Origin: Pseudomonadota bacterium
GTDB taxonomy: Bacteria > Pseudomonadota > Alphaproteobacteria > Reyranellales > Reyranellaceae
Direction: 5' to 3'
DNA length: 64,000 nucleotides
Assembly: GCA_018240745.1 (NCBI GenBank)
Contig: JAFEFF010000201.1
Span: forward strand, 62,001 to 126,000
Numbering within the stretch: position 1 is the stretch's first letter; each line of letters begins with the position of its first letter. Positions 18,142 through 26,499 of the stretch are shown piece by piece. The translations under genes and the position numbers were made by a program. Under the pieces are notes generated by a model. It ran no database searches, was not told the origin of the DNA, and saw only the letters and a program-made list of their open reading frames with translations.

Positions 18142-19521
18142 TCAGGCCTTTGCAACCGGGTACTTCGCCAGGACCGTGCCGATGCGCTTGAGCGCCTTGT
18201 CGGCTGCCGCCTGCGCCGTCATCCCCTCCTTGACGATGTCGGCCACGGCGATGCCCCAGACCTGCTGGGCGTTGACCTCGGCATAGCCCGGGTTGAAGCA
18301 TGGATAGTTCGGCACGGTCGGATCGATCAGGGCTTCGGTGGTGTAGGCCGTGCGGTGCGGATCCTCCTTGAGCCAGAACGGATCCTTCTTGACCACCTCC
18401 GGCATCGGCGGCAGCCAGCGGCCCAGCCCGGTCTTCAGGTAGGTGTTAACCACCTCGGGCTGGATCGCGTACTTGAGGAAGTCCTTGGCGACCGGGACGT
18501 TCTTCGCGGTCTTGGCGATGAAGGCGCCGGCGATGCCGAGCTCCGCCTTCATCGGCTGGCCGGCATTGTCGTTCGGCAACTTCATCGTGACGACGTCGTT
18601 GTACTTCTCCTTCTCATGGTACATCGCGACCTCGGTCGAGATGGTGCCGTCGAGATCCATCACGATCTGCTTGGCGTGGAAGGCGTTGTTGTCGTCGGCG
18701 TCGCTCCAGCTCAGCGCGCCCGGCGGGACGTAGCCTTCCTTGTAGGACGTGCTGATGTAGGTCAGCGCCTTGATCACCGCCTCCTTGACTTGGGGATCGT
18801 CGAGATGCGGCTGGCCGTCCGGCGTCACGATGCCGTTGCCGCCGTTGGCGATCAGGAAGTGGTGGAAGGTGTTGTTGCCGTCGGCCGGCCCGTTGGTGGT
18901 GGGCTGCAGGCCGTGCACGTAGACGCCGCGCTGCTTCTCGCGCAGCTTCTTCTGCATCGGCTTGAAGAAGTCCCAGAACGCGTCCCAGTTCTTGGGCGCG
19001 TCACTGAGCTTGAAGCCGGCTTTCTCGACCATCGAGCCCCAGACGTGGATCGGCAGCACCGCCGCCTTGAGCGGCACGTAGGTGTAGCCGCGCTGCTTGG
19101 TGACGTTGTTGTAATACTTGGAGGCCAGCAGGGCCGTCGGATGGAAGTGGTCCTTCTGCGTCTCGACGACGTCGCTCACGTCGATCAGCTTGTCGTTCCA
19201 GGTGTTCTGCGGCACGACCGCCTGGTCGGCGATGTCGTGGAACATGACGTCGGGCGTGTCGCCGCTGGTCAGGCCCGCGACGATCTTCTGCATCGCCGGC
19301 CCGAACGGGATGATGCTGGCCTGGATCTTGTTGCCGCTTGCCTTCTCGTAGGCGGCGACGAGGTTCTTGAAGGCCTCGTCTTCTTCCTTCACGAAGCCCT
19401 GCACCCACAACACGGTCGCCGTCTTGGCCTGTGCATGGGCGATGAAGGGGCTGGCGATCGTTCCGGCCGCCGCCCATCCGACAGCGCCGCGCAGCACCGA
19501 ACGCCTGTTCAGTTCGATCAT
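18142..19521 (-). CDS. ABC solute-binding protein, sugar-type (family 1)
   Basis: This 459-residue extracellular binding protein has a twin-arginine-type leader (NRRSVLRGAVGWAAAGT, cleavage near AHAQA). It has the family 1 layout: ATVLWVQGFVKEEDEAFKNL, SGDTPDVMFHDIADQ in the first lobe, ALSWSDADDNNAFHAKQ later. It captures the substrate for one or both permease pairs downstream. The ligand is not evident; the fold is used for oligosaccharides, polyols and glycerol-3-phosphate. It is first in the operon, with the regulatory region at 19522-19873. Confidence 0.92.
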   Translation of the reverse strand: MIELNRRSVLRGAVGWAAAGTIASPFIAHAQAKTATVLWVQGFVKEEDEAFKNLVAAYEKASGNKIQASIIPFGPAMQKIVAGLTSGDTPDVMFHDIADQAVVPQNTWNDKLIDVSDVVETQKDHFHPTALLASKYYNNVTKQRGYTYVPLKAAVLPIHVWGSMVEKAGFKLSDAPKNWDAFWDFFKPMQKKLREKQRGVYVHGLQPTTNGPADGNNTFHHFLIANGGNGIVTPDGQPHLDDPQVKEAVIKALTYISTSYKEGYVPPGALSWSDADDNNAFHAKQIVMDLDGTISTEVAMYHEKEKYNDVVTMKLPNDNAGQPMKAELGIAGAFIAKTAKNVPVAKDFLKYAIQPEVVNTYLKTGLGRWLPPMPEVVKKDPFWLKEDPHRTAYTTEALIDPTVPNYPCFNPGYAEVNAQQVWGIAVADIVKEGMTAQAAADKALKRIGTVLAKYPVAKA

Positions 19522-19873
19522 CGTTTGCCTCCGAAGTCGTCGCCTTGTCGATACGCTTGGACGCAGAACGCACTACGGCCCTGAACCTTGACGAATGCCG
19601 GCGATCCCAGCACCGCGGGCCAACGCTTCGACCGCTGCTCCCAGGGTCAGCGGCAGATCATTTCCACGATACGGGAAGGGCGTTGGCCCGTCATGTCAAA
19701 TAGCGGCCTGACTTGGTCAGGAGCATTGACCTATCGAGCAGAACGCTTGTTGCAACGGTGTTTCGACTTCGCCAACGACTTCGGTGGCCAGGGGCGAGAT
19801 TGGTGTCGCGATCGCCTGGGACCGCAGGCCGGTCCGACGGCAGAGGCCTGAATGCGATCCGACCGACGGTACC
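19522..19873. promoter_or_regulatory. Regulatory region of the sugar-uptake operon, with an inverted repeat
   Basis: 352 bases without a gene between the binding-protein start and the exporter ATPase stop. It contains the perfect 11-bp inverted repeat CGGGCCAACGC (19616-19626) / GCGTTGGCCCG (19680-19690), arms 53 bp apart. A TTGACA hexamer on the minus strand at 19694-19699 is a possible -35 box, but no good -10 box follows at 16-18 nt. The layout would suit a looping or paired-site repressor upstream of a sugar operon; this is inference. Confidence 0.45.
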
Positions 19874-20593
19874 CTACTCGGGTTGCCCCGGCGCCGTTTG
19901 GTCGAGGCGACCATCCCGCAAGTGAAAGATGCGGTCGAAGCGATCGAAGATTTTCTCGTCGTGCGTGACGGCGATGATGGCGGCGTCCTGCTCGACAGCG
20001 AGCTTGCGCAACAGGTCCATGACGATACCGGCACGCTTCGAATCGAGCGCCGCAGTCGGCTCGTCGGCCAAGATGATGCGCGGCCGATTGGCGAGCGCCC
20101 GCGCGATGGCGACGCGCTGCGCTTCGCCGCCGGAGAGCTTTGCGGGAAAAGCGCTCTTGCGATGGCCAACCTCGAGATAGTCGAGCAGTTCGACGGCCCG
20201 CCGGCGGGCCGCCGCGGCGCTGGCGCCGGCGAGGCTCGGTACGACGGCCACGTTGTCGGTGGCATCGAGAAACGGCAGGAGGTTGTGGAACTGAAAGATG
20301 AAACCGATCTTGTCGAGCCTCAGCCGTCGCAAATCCGACCGGAGCCACCTGCCTTCGTAGACGACATCGCCGTCGAGTTGCATCCAGCCGCTCGACGGTT
20401 CGAGAATGCAGCCGATGGCATTGAGCAGAGTTGTCTTGCCCGAACCTGACGGTCCGAGCAGGGCCACCACTTCTCGCGGGAAGACCTCCAGCGAGACTTC
20501 CTTGAGCGCGTCGACGCGCGTCTCACCGTCGCCGAAATGCTTCGAGACGTTGCGCAGCCTGACCAACGGCTCATGCGGCTCGGGCTTGGCCAT
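19874..20593 (-). CDS. ABC exporter ATPase (LolD/MacB/DevA family)
   Basis: This 239-residue ATPase has Walker [16 protein letters not shown] at about residue 46, the Q-loop [13 protein letters not shown], signature [15 protein letters not shown] and Walker [13 protein letters not shown], then the H-loop VTHD. It is of the MacB/LolD/DevA subgroup that works with FtsX-type permeases. It starts 2 nt after the permease stop. With the permease and adaptor it makes a three-gene exporter resembling DevBCA. The substrate (glycolipid, peptide or drug) is not known. Confidence 0.94.
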   Translation of the reverse strand: MAKPEPHEPLVRLRNVSKHFGDGETRVDALKEVSLEVFPREVVALLGPSGSGKTTLLNAIGCILEPSSGWMQLDGDVVYEGRWLRSDLRRLRLDKIGFIFQFHNLLPFLDATDNVAVVPSLAGASAAAARRRAVELLDYLEVGHRKSAFPAKLSGGEAQRVAIARALANRPRIILADEPTAALDSKRAGIVMDLLRKLAVEQDAAIIAVTHDEKIFDRFDRIFHLRDGRLDQTAPGQPE

Positions 20594-20595
20594 GA

Positions 20596-21729
20596 TCAGC
20601 CCCCGAGCGCGGTGGCGGGATCGGCACGCAATGCCGCGCGCACGCCCAGCCCGCTCGAAAGGAGGCAGACCAGGAAAACGATGGCCGCCAGCACGAGTAC
20701 GTTGTCGGGTTCGAGCACGACGCGCCGGGGAAAGTAATCCTTGACGTTCAGGATCAGCGTTGCGCCGATCGTGAAGCCGATCAGGCCGAGCGCCAGTGCC
20801 TGCTGCACGATCATTCCGATGATCGTGCGATCCGGCGCGCCGATGAGCTTCAAGGTGGCGATCTGCTTGAGCTTTTCCATGGTCATCGTATAGATGATCA
20901 GCGCGATGATGACGGCCGAGACGACAAGCAGCAGTGAAGTGAAAAGGCCGATCTGACGCCGCGCCCGGTCGACGAGAGACTGGGTCAAGATGCTCTCCTG
21001 TCCCTCCTGCGTGATCGCGGCAAGATGCTTCCAGCGCCGTACCGCCTCCGCAACGTCGTCGGGAGTCGCGTTCGGCAGCAGCCGCGCCACCACTGCGTTG
21101 ACGGTGTCCAGGCTGGTCCGCGCCGTGCCTCGCGCGAGCTGCTGTCGTGCGGCGGGCGGCGCCATATCGAACTGCAGCTTTTGCGCATCCAGCAGCGAGA
21201 TGTAAACGGCGGGATCGCCGCCCGAATTGACCTGCTGCTCGGTCAGGCCGATGACCGTAAATACCTCGCGTCCGAGCTGAACCCGGTCGCCGAGCACCAG
21301 TCCCGCGCTGCGGTCGGCCACGAGCTCGTAATGGCTGCGCGCAAGGCCGCGCCCGGCGACGAGACGCGGCGGCCCGCCGAGCCTGCCAGGCTCGTAGCCG
21401 ATCACATACAGGCGCAGTTTCCTGGCCATGTGCTCGGTTTCGACGGTCTGGTAGGTAACGCTGCCGGTTTGAGCGACGCCGCCCACCCGGGCGATCGCTT
21501 CGCGCGTATCGCCCGGGATGCGGGACGCTTCGGCGAACGGCCCCCGGGTGCCGGCTTCGACGACCCACAGGTCGACCGCCGGGGCGCGCGCGATGGTGAG
21601 CGCCTCGATGACCAGGCCGCGGTAGATGCCGATCATCGCCAGCACCACGCCGAGCAGCAGGCCGAGGCCCGCGCAGGTCAGCAGGAAGCGCCCGAGACTG
21701 TGGCGGACGTCGCGGTAGGCGAGGTTCAT
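20596..21729 (-). CDS. ABC exporter permease, FtsX/DevC type
   Basis: This 377-residue permease has one N-terminal helix (about 15-38), a large periplasmic domain (~40-260) and three C-terminal helices (about 264-290, 310-332 and 346-366). This is the FtsX/MacB_PCD layout of DevC proteins; TMTMEKLKQIATLKLIGAP is the typical cytoplasmic coupling segment. It carries no fused ATPase, unlike MacB. Its start overlaps the adaptor stop by 4 nt. Confidence 0.9.
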   Translation of the reverse strand: MNLAYRDVRHSLGRFLLTCAGLGLLLGVVLAMIGIYRGLVIEALTIARAPAVDLWVVEAGTRGPFAEASRIPGDTREAIARVGGVAQTGSVTYQTVETEHMARKLRLYVIGYEPGRLGGPPRLVAGRGLARSHYELVADRSAGLVLGDRVQLGREVFTVIGLTEQQVNSGGDPAVYISLLDAQKLQFDMAPPAARQQLARGTARTSLDTVNAVVARLLPNATPDDVAEAVRRWKHLAAITQEGQESILTQSLVDRARRQIGLFTSLLLVVSAVIIALIIYTMTMEKLKQIATLKLIGAPDRTIIGMIVQQALALGLIGFTIGATLILNVKDYFPRRVVLEPDNVLVLAAIVFLVCLLSSGLGVRAALRADPATALGG

Positions 21730-22889
21730 TTGCCAGTCTCGGCGACGACGCGGGCCGCGCGGCCTTCGCGAAAGCCGGTGCCAGGCGCGGCGACGATCTG
21801 GGCCCCGTCGGGCAGGCCGCCCACGACCTCCAGTCGCGCATCCTCGGTGCGATATCGGAAGGTGAGCACCCGACGCTCCAGCCGCCCGCTTTCAACCGTC
21901 CAGACCATGCCCGTCGTCCCGTCGAAGCCTTGGACGGCGGCCTCCGGCGCAAGCAGCGCCTGGTCGAGATGGGCCACGGTGATCAGCACCTCGGCTTGCT
22001 CGCCGAGATGGAACTGCGGCGGGCATTGTTCGCATTTGACATAGACGCGCCGCTCCTCGTTGACGCGGTCGCTTTCAATGCCGATGCGGACCACTTTTGC
22101 CTCGAAACGCTGCTGCGGCAGCGAGCGCAGGCGAACCATTGCCGGCTGGCCGTCCGCGATGGGGCCGGCGCGCGATTCATCGATATACGCGAGCCCCCAC
22201 ACTGTCTCGGGGGCGACCAGGGTGAAGATGGAATCGCCTGCCTTGATGACGGTGCCGAGCTCCTTGTGCCGCTCCACGACCATGGCGTCGAAGGGAGCGG
22301 TCAACTCGTATTGCGCGAGAAGGGCCTCCTCTACCTGAAGCTGAGCGCGGGCGTCCGCCAGGAAGGCTTTGGCGACCTCGGCCTCCGCCAGCGCCACCGT
22401 GAGGTCCGCCTTGGCAACACCCTCGTCGCGTTGCGTCTCTTCGGCCGTTTGCTCCGAGGCGACCTTGCGATCGGCGAGCTGCTGCACCCGTCGATTCGTG
22501 GCCTGCTTCTGGGCATAGACGGCACGCGCCTTGGCAATGTTGGCTTCCACCTTCGTGAGGCCTGCCTCGGCGCTGAGGACGACGGCCTTTGCTCGGACGA
22601 GCTTGGCCTCCTGTGCCGCGGCGTGAAGCCGCGCGAGGACGTCGCCCTTCTTCACGACGTCGCCATGGTCGGCCCGCAATTCAACGATCGCCGCGCCAAT
22701 CTCGAAGCCAATCCTTGAAACGATGCGCGCTTCGACCGTGCCGAGACCAAAGACGCGCACGGGCACGTTCCGCTCGGGGACGACGACGGTCACGAAGACA
22801 GGACGCATCTGGAGAAACAGGGCAACGGCAGCCCCGACGCCCGACAGGGCAATAGCCGCAAGAAGATAGGATAGCAGGCGCTTGTTCAC
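21726..22889 (-). CDS. Periplasmic adaptor (membrane fusion protein, HlyD/DevB type)
   Basis: This 387-residue protein has an N-terminal anchor (about 5-27), then a half lipoyl motif (IVELRADHGDVVKKGDVLAR), a long Ala/Lys/Glu-rich coiled coil (~100-190), the second lipoyl half (APFDAMVVERHKELGTVIKA) and beta-barrel domains. It bridges the permease to an outer membrane channel. I chose the GTG at 22889 because AGGAGG lies 6 nt upstream and it makes a GTGA overlap with the tetR stop; the longer open frame to 23006 lies over tetR. Confidence 0.92.
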   Translation of the reverse strand: MNKRLLSYLLAAIALSGVGAAVALFLQMRPVFVTVVVPERNVPVRVFGLGTVEARIVSRIGFEIGAAIVELRADHGDVVKKGDVLARLHAAAQEAKLVRAKAVVLSAEAGLTKVEANIAKARAVYAQKQATNRRVQQLADRKVASEQTAEETQRDEGVAKADLTVALAEAEVAKAFLADARAQLQVEEALLAQYELTAPFDAMVVERHKELGTVIKAGDSIFTLVAPETVWGLAYIDESRAGPIADGQPAMVRLRSLPQQRFEAKVVRIGIESDRVNEERRVYVKCEQCPPQFHLGEQAEVLITVAHLDQALLAPEAAVQGFDGTTGMVWTVESGRLERRVLTFRYRTEDARLEVVGGLPDGAQIVAAPGTGFREGRAARVVAETGK

Positions 22890-23521
22890 CCGGGCCTCCT
22901 GTTTTGCGTCCTGGTCGCCGTCACGCGGGTGAACCCGCGGATCTGGAGGTCCAGGAGGCGGCGCCCTTCCTCGACCAGGCCGAAGGCACGGCCGCTCAGG
23001 GACCATCGCAGCGCCAGCCCCTGGATCAGGCCGATCACCAGGAAGGCGCCATCGTCGGGATCGAGATCGTCGCGAAACACGGTCGCGTCACGGGCTTCGG
23101 CGATGGCTCGAGCGACCAGGCCGTGAAAGCGCCGCATGAGCCCGAACAGGGCCTTCCGGAGCGCCGCGTTTCTCGAATGCAGCTCCCGCGAAAACAGGAT
23201 GGCGGGGATCGCCGGCGTGGACTGGATCAGGCGCAATTGCGTGGCCACGAGAGAGCGCAGCCGATGCTCCGCCGCGCCGCGCCGCCCGGTCGCTTCGGCC
23301 CAGCCCGCTTCCATTGTCTTGCCGATGTAGTCGGCGACGGAGTCCCACAGGTCCTGCTTCGTGGCGAAATGCCGAAAGACGGCGGGCTGCGTGAGACCGA
23401 CGTCGCGGGCAACCGTCTCGGTCGTGAGGCGGTCAGGGCCCACCTCGCCGGCCAGGCGAAGGGTGGCCTGTAGGATTTCCAGCCGTCGAGCCTCCGCGGA
23501 TTTCCTGATGCGCATGGGCAT
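22886..23521 (-). CDS. TetR-family repressor of the exporter operon
   Basis: This 211-residue regulator has an N-terminal HTH at about 14-60 (RRLEILQATLRLA ... GLTQPAVFRHFATKQDLWD) and an all-helical ligand domain with a TetR_C-like end. It is the first gene of the operon it probably controls. A perfect 9-bp inverted repeat starts 4 nt upstream of its start codon, so it likely represses itself and the exporter until an effector binds. An internal ATG at 23515 is an alternative start. Confidence 0.92.
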   Translation of the reverse strand: MPMRIRKSAEARRLEILQATLRLAGEVGPDRLTTETVARDVGLTQPAVFRHFATKQDLWDSVADYIGKTMEAGWAEATGRRGAAEHRLRSLVATQLRLIQSTPAIPAILFSRELHSRNAALRKALFGLMRRFHGLVARAIAEARDATVFRDDLDPDDGAFLVIGLIQGLALRWSLSGRAFGLVEEGRRLLDLQIRGFTRVTATRTQNRRPG

Positions 23522-23524
23522 CCA

Positions 23525-23572
23525 CTAGTTAGTTATTGATCACTAACTAGGTACGCGCCAAGCGCGAGTCAA
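23525..23572 (-). promoter_or_regulatory. TetR operator and overlapping promoter
   Basis: CTAGTTAGT (23525-23533) and ACTAACTAG (23542-23550) form a perfect 9-bp inverted repeat with an 8-base spacer, centred about 17 bp ahead of the tetR start. On the minus strand TTGACT (23567-23572) is followed after 17 bases by TAGTTA (23544-23549) inside the palindrome, so the repressor would cover the -10 box. The AT-rich element stands out from the GC-rich surroundings. Confidence 0.7.
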
Positions 23573-23615
23573 GGATTGGAACGCGCTTCCCGGATCAGGC
23601 TGACGCTCCGGTTAG

Positions 23616-23759
23616 CGCCCGCACGCGCATCCGTACCTTCAGGCCGTGCTCGATCAGGTGGAGGTCAGCGGCACCAAGATCAGGTTCTTGGCGGACAAGG
23701 CGGCCCCCGCGGCTGCCGCTATGGGCTACAGCGAGGCTCCACGAAAGGTCGTGGTTTGA
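23616..23759 (+). pseudogene. Possible C-terminal remnant of a site-specific recombinase
   Basis: A start-less plus-strand frame, closed upstream by TAG at 23613-23615 and ending at TGA 23757-23759, reads HPYLQAVLDQVEVSGTKIRF and then LADKAAPAAAAMG. The stretch VDQVEV-x-x-x-KIRF plus an Ala-rich helix resembles the C-terminal end of serine-recombinase or resolvase-like proteins, which in alphaproteobacteria often abut tRNA genes. The rest of such a gene is absent. This is a weak resemblance judged by eye; it could equally be chance. Confidence 0.3.
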
Positions 23760-23766
23760 ATGCAAA

Positions 23767-23843
23767 TGGCGCGCCCGAAGAGATTCGAACTCCTAACCTT
23801 CTGATCCGTAGTCAGATGCTCTATCCAGTTGAGCTACGGGCGC
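23767..23843 (-). tRNA. tRNA-Arg (anticodon ACG)
   Basis: Minus-strand cloverleaf of 77 nt including an encoded CCA. The acceptor stem GCGCCCG (5' end at 23843) pairs with CGGGCGC; the D-arm is GCTCAACTGGATAGAGC; the anticodon stem TCTGA/TCAGA holds the loop CTACGGA with anticodon ACG; the T-arm carries GTTCGAATC. The discriminator is G at 23770 and TGG at 23767-23769 encodes the CCA. ACG reads CGU/CGC/CGA after A-to-I editing. The plus strand over this tRNA gives the familiar spurious peptide EIRTPNLLIRS, which should not be annotated. Confidence 0.97.
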
Positions 23844-23944
23844 GTGAAGGGGGCGAACCTAGTGAAATTGCCCCGACGATGCAAGGGCAAGGGGTGGGCC
23901 TGTTTTCCGTTCTCGAAGAGTGCGAACAGGGGCTAAGCTTGCCC

Positions 23945-24373
23945 ATGGTCGCGCGATTCCTTGCGCTTTTGCTGCTGATTCTGGCTGCCGCCCCCGCCAC
24001 CGCCCAGGAGCGCGCCCTGAGCGACGGCGACCGTGCGGCGATCCGCGACGTGATCAGCCGGCAGGTCGAGGCGTTCCGCCGCGACGACGGCGATGCCGCC
24101 TTCGGCCTCGCCTCGCCCGACGTCCAGCGCCTGTTCGGCACGGCCCAGACTTTCATGGACATGGTGCGGCGGGGCTACCAGCCGGTCTATCGCCCGCGTG
24201 TATTCGACTTCGGCAACATCGTCGAGCTGAACGGCCAGCCGACGCAGAGGGTCCATGTCGTCGGGCCCGACGGCCGGCGGGTCAACGCCCTGTATCCGAT
24301 GACGCGCCTGCCCGACGGCAGCTGGCGCATCGACGGCTGCTTCCTTCAGCCACCGGAAGAACACCAGGTCTGA
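23945..24373 (+). CDS. DUF4864 exported protein
   Basis: This 142-residue protein has a clear signal peptide (MVARFLALLLLILAAAPATAQ). The mature part, with DRAAIRDVISRQVEAFRRDDG, AFGLASPDVQRLFG and a final GSWRIDGCFLQPP, follows the DUF4864 family, an SnoaL/NTF2-like cystatin fold. The function is unknown. The start is the ATG at 23945, which is not the start of the longer open frame running through the tRNA. It lies divergent from tRNA-Arg and 6 nt ahead of the transporter gene, probably in one transcript with it. Confidence 0.8.
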   Translation: MVARFLALLLLILAAAPATAQERALSDGDRAAIRDVISRQVEAFRRDDGDAAFGLASPDVQRLFGTAQTFMDMVRRGYQPVYRPRVFDFGNIVELNGQPTQRVHVVGPDGRRVNALYPMTRLPDGSWRIDGCFLQPPEEHQV

Positions 24374-24379
24374 GCCTCC

Positions 24380-25264
24380 GTGCAACGCGTTCCGCTCAAG
24401 GTGCTGGCGCTGCTGGCGGCGCTGACGCTCGTCTGGGGCACCAACTGGCCGTTGTTCAGCATTGCGCTCAGCGAGCTGCCGGTGGCGACCTTCCGCACCG
24501 GCGTGCTGTCGAGCGCGATCGTGTCGCTCGGTCTGCTGATGCGCCTGCGCGGCGATTCCTTCGCCGTGCCGAAGGGCCGCTGGCCGCACCTGCTGCTGGC
24601 ATCGATGATGAACATCACGATCTGGAACATCGCCACGTCGCTCGCCGTTCTGCACATTCCGTCGGGCCACGCCTCGGTGCTGGCCTACACCATGCCGCTG
24701 TGGGTGGCGCTGCTGGGCTTCGTGGTGTTCCGCCAGCCGCTCACCGGCCGGCTGCTGGCCGCGCTGGCGATCGGCGCGGCCGCCGTGGCGGCGCTGATGA
24801 TCCCGAACTTCCGCAGCTACGCCAGCGCGCCGCTCGGCCTGTTCTGGGGCCTCAGCGCCGGCTTGTGCTGGGCGATCGGCACCTTCGTCGTCAAGCGCAC
24901 GGCGTGGCCCGGCATGGGCCTCTCGCTCACCTTCTGGCAGATCGTGCTCGCCTGGCTGCCGATCGCGGCCGGCATGGCGGTGGTCGACGGCTGGCCCAGA
25001 ACGATGCCCTCGACGGCCGTGCTGGTCGCGACGCTCTATACCGGCGCCGTGCCGATGGCGCTCGGCACCGCGGCCTGGTTCGCCCTGGTCAAGCTGCTGC
25101 CGACCCAGGTCGCCGCACTCTCCTCGATCGCCATCCCGATCGTTGCGGTGATCAGCGGCGTGCTCCTGCTTCACGAACCTTTGTCCGCCCTGCAGGCCGT
25201 CGCGATCGGTTCGACGGTGATCTCGCTGTGGCTCGCACTGGTGCCCCGCCGGAGCGTTGGATAG
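24380..25264 (+). CDS. EamA/RhaT-family (DMT) transporter
   Basis: This 294-residue protein has ten predicted helices arranged as two EamA repeats (about 5-135 and 150-290). The first repeat has LTLVWGTNWPLFSIALSELP, and the second ends in SIAIPIVAVISGVLLLHEPL, the usual EamA signature. Such drug/metabolite transporters export amino acids or other small metabolites. It starts with GTG 6 nt after the DUF4864 stop. Substrate unknown. Confidence 0.9.
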   Translation: MQRVPLKVLALLAALTLVWGTNWPLFSIALSELPVATFRTGVLSSAIVSLGLLMRLRGDSFAVPKGRWPHLLLASMMNITIWNIATSLAVLHIPSGHASVLAYTMPLWVALLGFVVFRQPLTGRLLAALAIGAAAVAALMIPNFRSYASAPLGLFWGLSAGLCWAIGTFVVKRTAWPGMGLSLTFWQIVLAWLPIAAGMAVVDGWPRTMPSTAVLVATLYTGAVPMALGTAAWFALVKLLPTQVAALSSIAIPIVAVISGVLLLHEPLSALQAVAIGSTVISLWLALVPRRSVG

Positions 25265-25294
25265 AATCGGGACAACGCTCCCGGGAGGACCGCC

Positions 25295-26488
25295 GTGATC
25301 CAACGCAGAACTGTCATCAAGGCATCGGGCGCGCTCGCGCTCGGTGCGAGCCCGCTGCAGGCGCTGGCCCAGACCGTCACCCTGCCGTTCGACAACGGCG
25401 AGCGGCCGATCGCGAAGTATCCGCAGAAGCGGCCGATGATCCGCCTGACCAGCCGGCCGCCGCAGCTCGAGACGCCGTTCGCGGTGTTCAACGAGAACGT
25501 GATCACGCCCAACGATGCCTTCTTCGTGCGCTATCACCTGGCCAACATCCCGTTCGACGACATCGACCCCGACACCTGGACGGTCGAGATCAAGGGCAAG
25601 GTCGACAAGCCCGTGAAGCTCAAGCTGGCCGACCTCAAGCGCATGCCGTCCGTCGAGTTCGTTGCCGTCAACCAGTGCTCGGGCAACAGCCGCGCCTTCT
25701 CCAACCCGCGCGTCGCCGGCGGCCAGTCCGGCAACGGCGCGATGGGCAACGCGCGCTGGAAGGGCGTCCCGCTCAAGGCGGTGCTCGACCGGGCGGGCGT
25801 GCAGGCCGGCGCCAGGCAGATCGCCTACTCCGGCTTCGACGGGCCGGTGATCGACAAGACGCCGAAGTTCGTCAAGGCGCTCGACATCGACCATGCGCGC
25901 GACGGCGAGGTGATGATCGCCTACCAGATGAACGGCGCCGACCTGCCGGTGCTGAACGGGTTCCCGGTCCGCATGATCGTGCCCGGCTGGTACGGCACCT
26001 ACTGGATGAAGCACCTCAACGAGATCACCGTGCTCGACAAGGACTATGACGGCTTCTGGATGAAGAGCGCCTACCGCATCCCCGATACCGAGAACGGCTC
26101 GATCGAGCCGGGCACCGCGCCCAAGGCCACCGTGCCGATCAACCGCTTCAACGTCCGCTCCTTCATCACCAGCGTCGCCGACGGCGCCAAGGTGAAGGCG
26201 GGCGCCACGACCCTGAAGGGCATCGCCTTCAATGGCGGCAGCGGCATCAAGTCGGTCGCCGTGTCGACCGACGGCGGCAAGAGCTGGACCGACGCCAAGC
26301 TCGGCCAGGACCTCGGCAAGTATTCGTTCCGCGAATGGACGCTGCCGGTCAACCTCGCCGCGGGCGAGCACGTGCTGCAGGTGCGCGCCACCGGCAACGA
26401 CGGCAAGACGCAGCCGGACAAGGCGGGCTGGAACCCCGCCGGCTACATGCGCAACGTGATCGAATCGACCCGCGTGACGGCGGCGTAA
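25295..26488 (+). CDS. sorA: Sulfite dehydrogenase molybdenum subunit SorA
   Basis: This 397-residue periplasmic molybdoenzyme oxidises sulfite to sulfate. It has a twin-arginine-like leader (QRRTVIKASGALALGA), the oxidoreductase molybdopterin domain with the cofactor-ligating Cys128 (AVNQCSGNSR), further pterin contacts (VPGWYGTYWMKHL) and a C-terminal dimerisation domain (GSGIKSVAVSTDGGKSW). GTG start with GGGAGG 6 nt upstream. The partner cytochrome gene follows 11 nt later, as in Starkeya SorAB. An alternative is a methionine-sulfoxide reductase MsrP-like enzyme, but the cytochrome partner and C-terminal domain favour SorA. Confidence 0.93.
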   Translation: MIQRRTVIKASGALALGASPLQALAQTVTLPFDNGERPIAKYPQKRPMIRLTSRPPQLETPFAVFNENVITPNDAFFVRYHLANIPFDDIDPDTWTVEIKGKVDKPVKLKLADLKRMPSVEFVAVNQCSGNSRAFSNPRVAGGQSGNGAMGNARWKGVPLKAVLDRAGVQAGARQIAYSGFDGPVIDKTPKFVKALDIDHARDGEVMIAYQMNGADLPVLNGFPVRMIVPGWYGTYWMKHLNEITVLDKDYDGFWMKSAYRIPDTENGSIEPGTAPKATVPINRFNVRSFITSVADGAKVKAGATTLKGIAFNGGSGIKSVAVSTDGGKSWTDAKLGQDLGKYSFREWTLPVNLAAGEHVLQVRATGNDGKTQPDKAGWNPAGYMRNVIESTRVTAA

Positions 26489-26499
26489 GGAGCAGAACG

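Noticed and set aside
19588..19851. 87-codon plus-strand frame between the two transport operons
   Set aside because: No ribosome site, no recognisable motif, and it spans the inverted repeat and expected promoter region.
23576..24373. Long plus-strand open frame through the tRNA (peptide with EIRTPNLLIRS)
   Set aside because: The middle is the complement of tRNA-Arg; the motif is a well-known artefact. Only the last 143 codons (from 23945) are a real gene.
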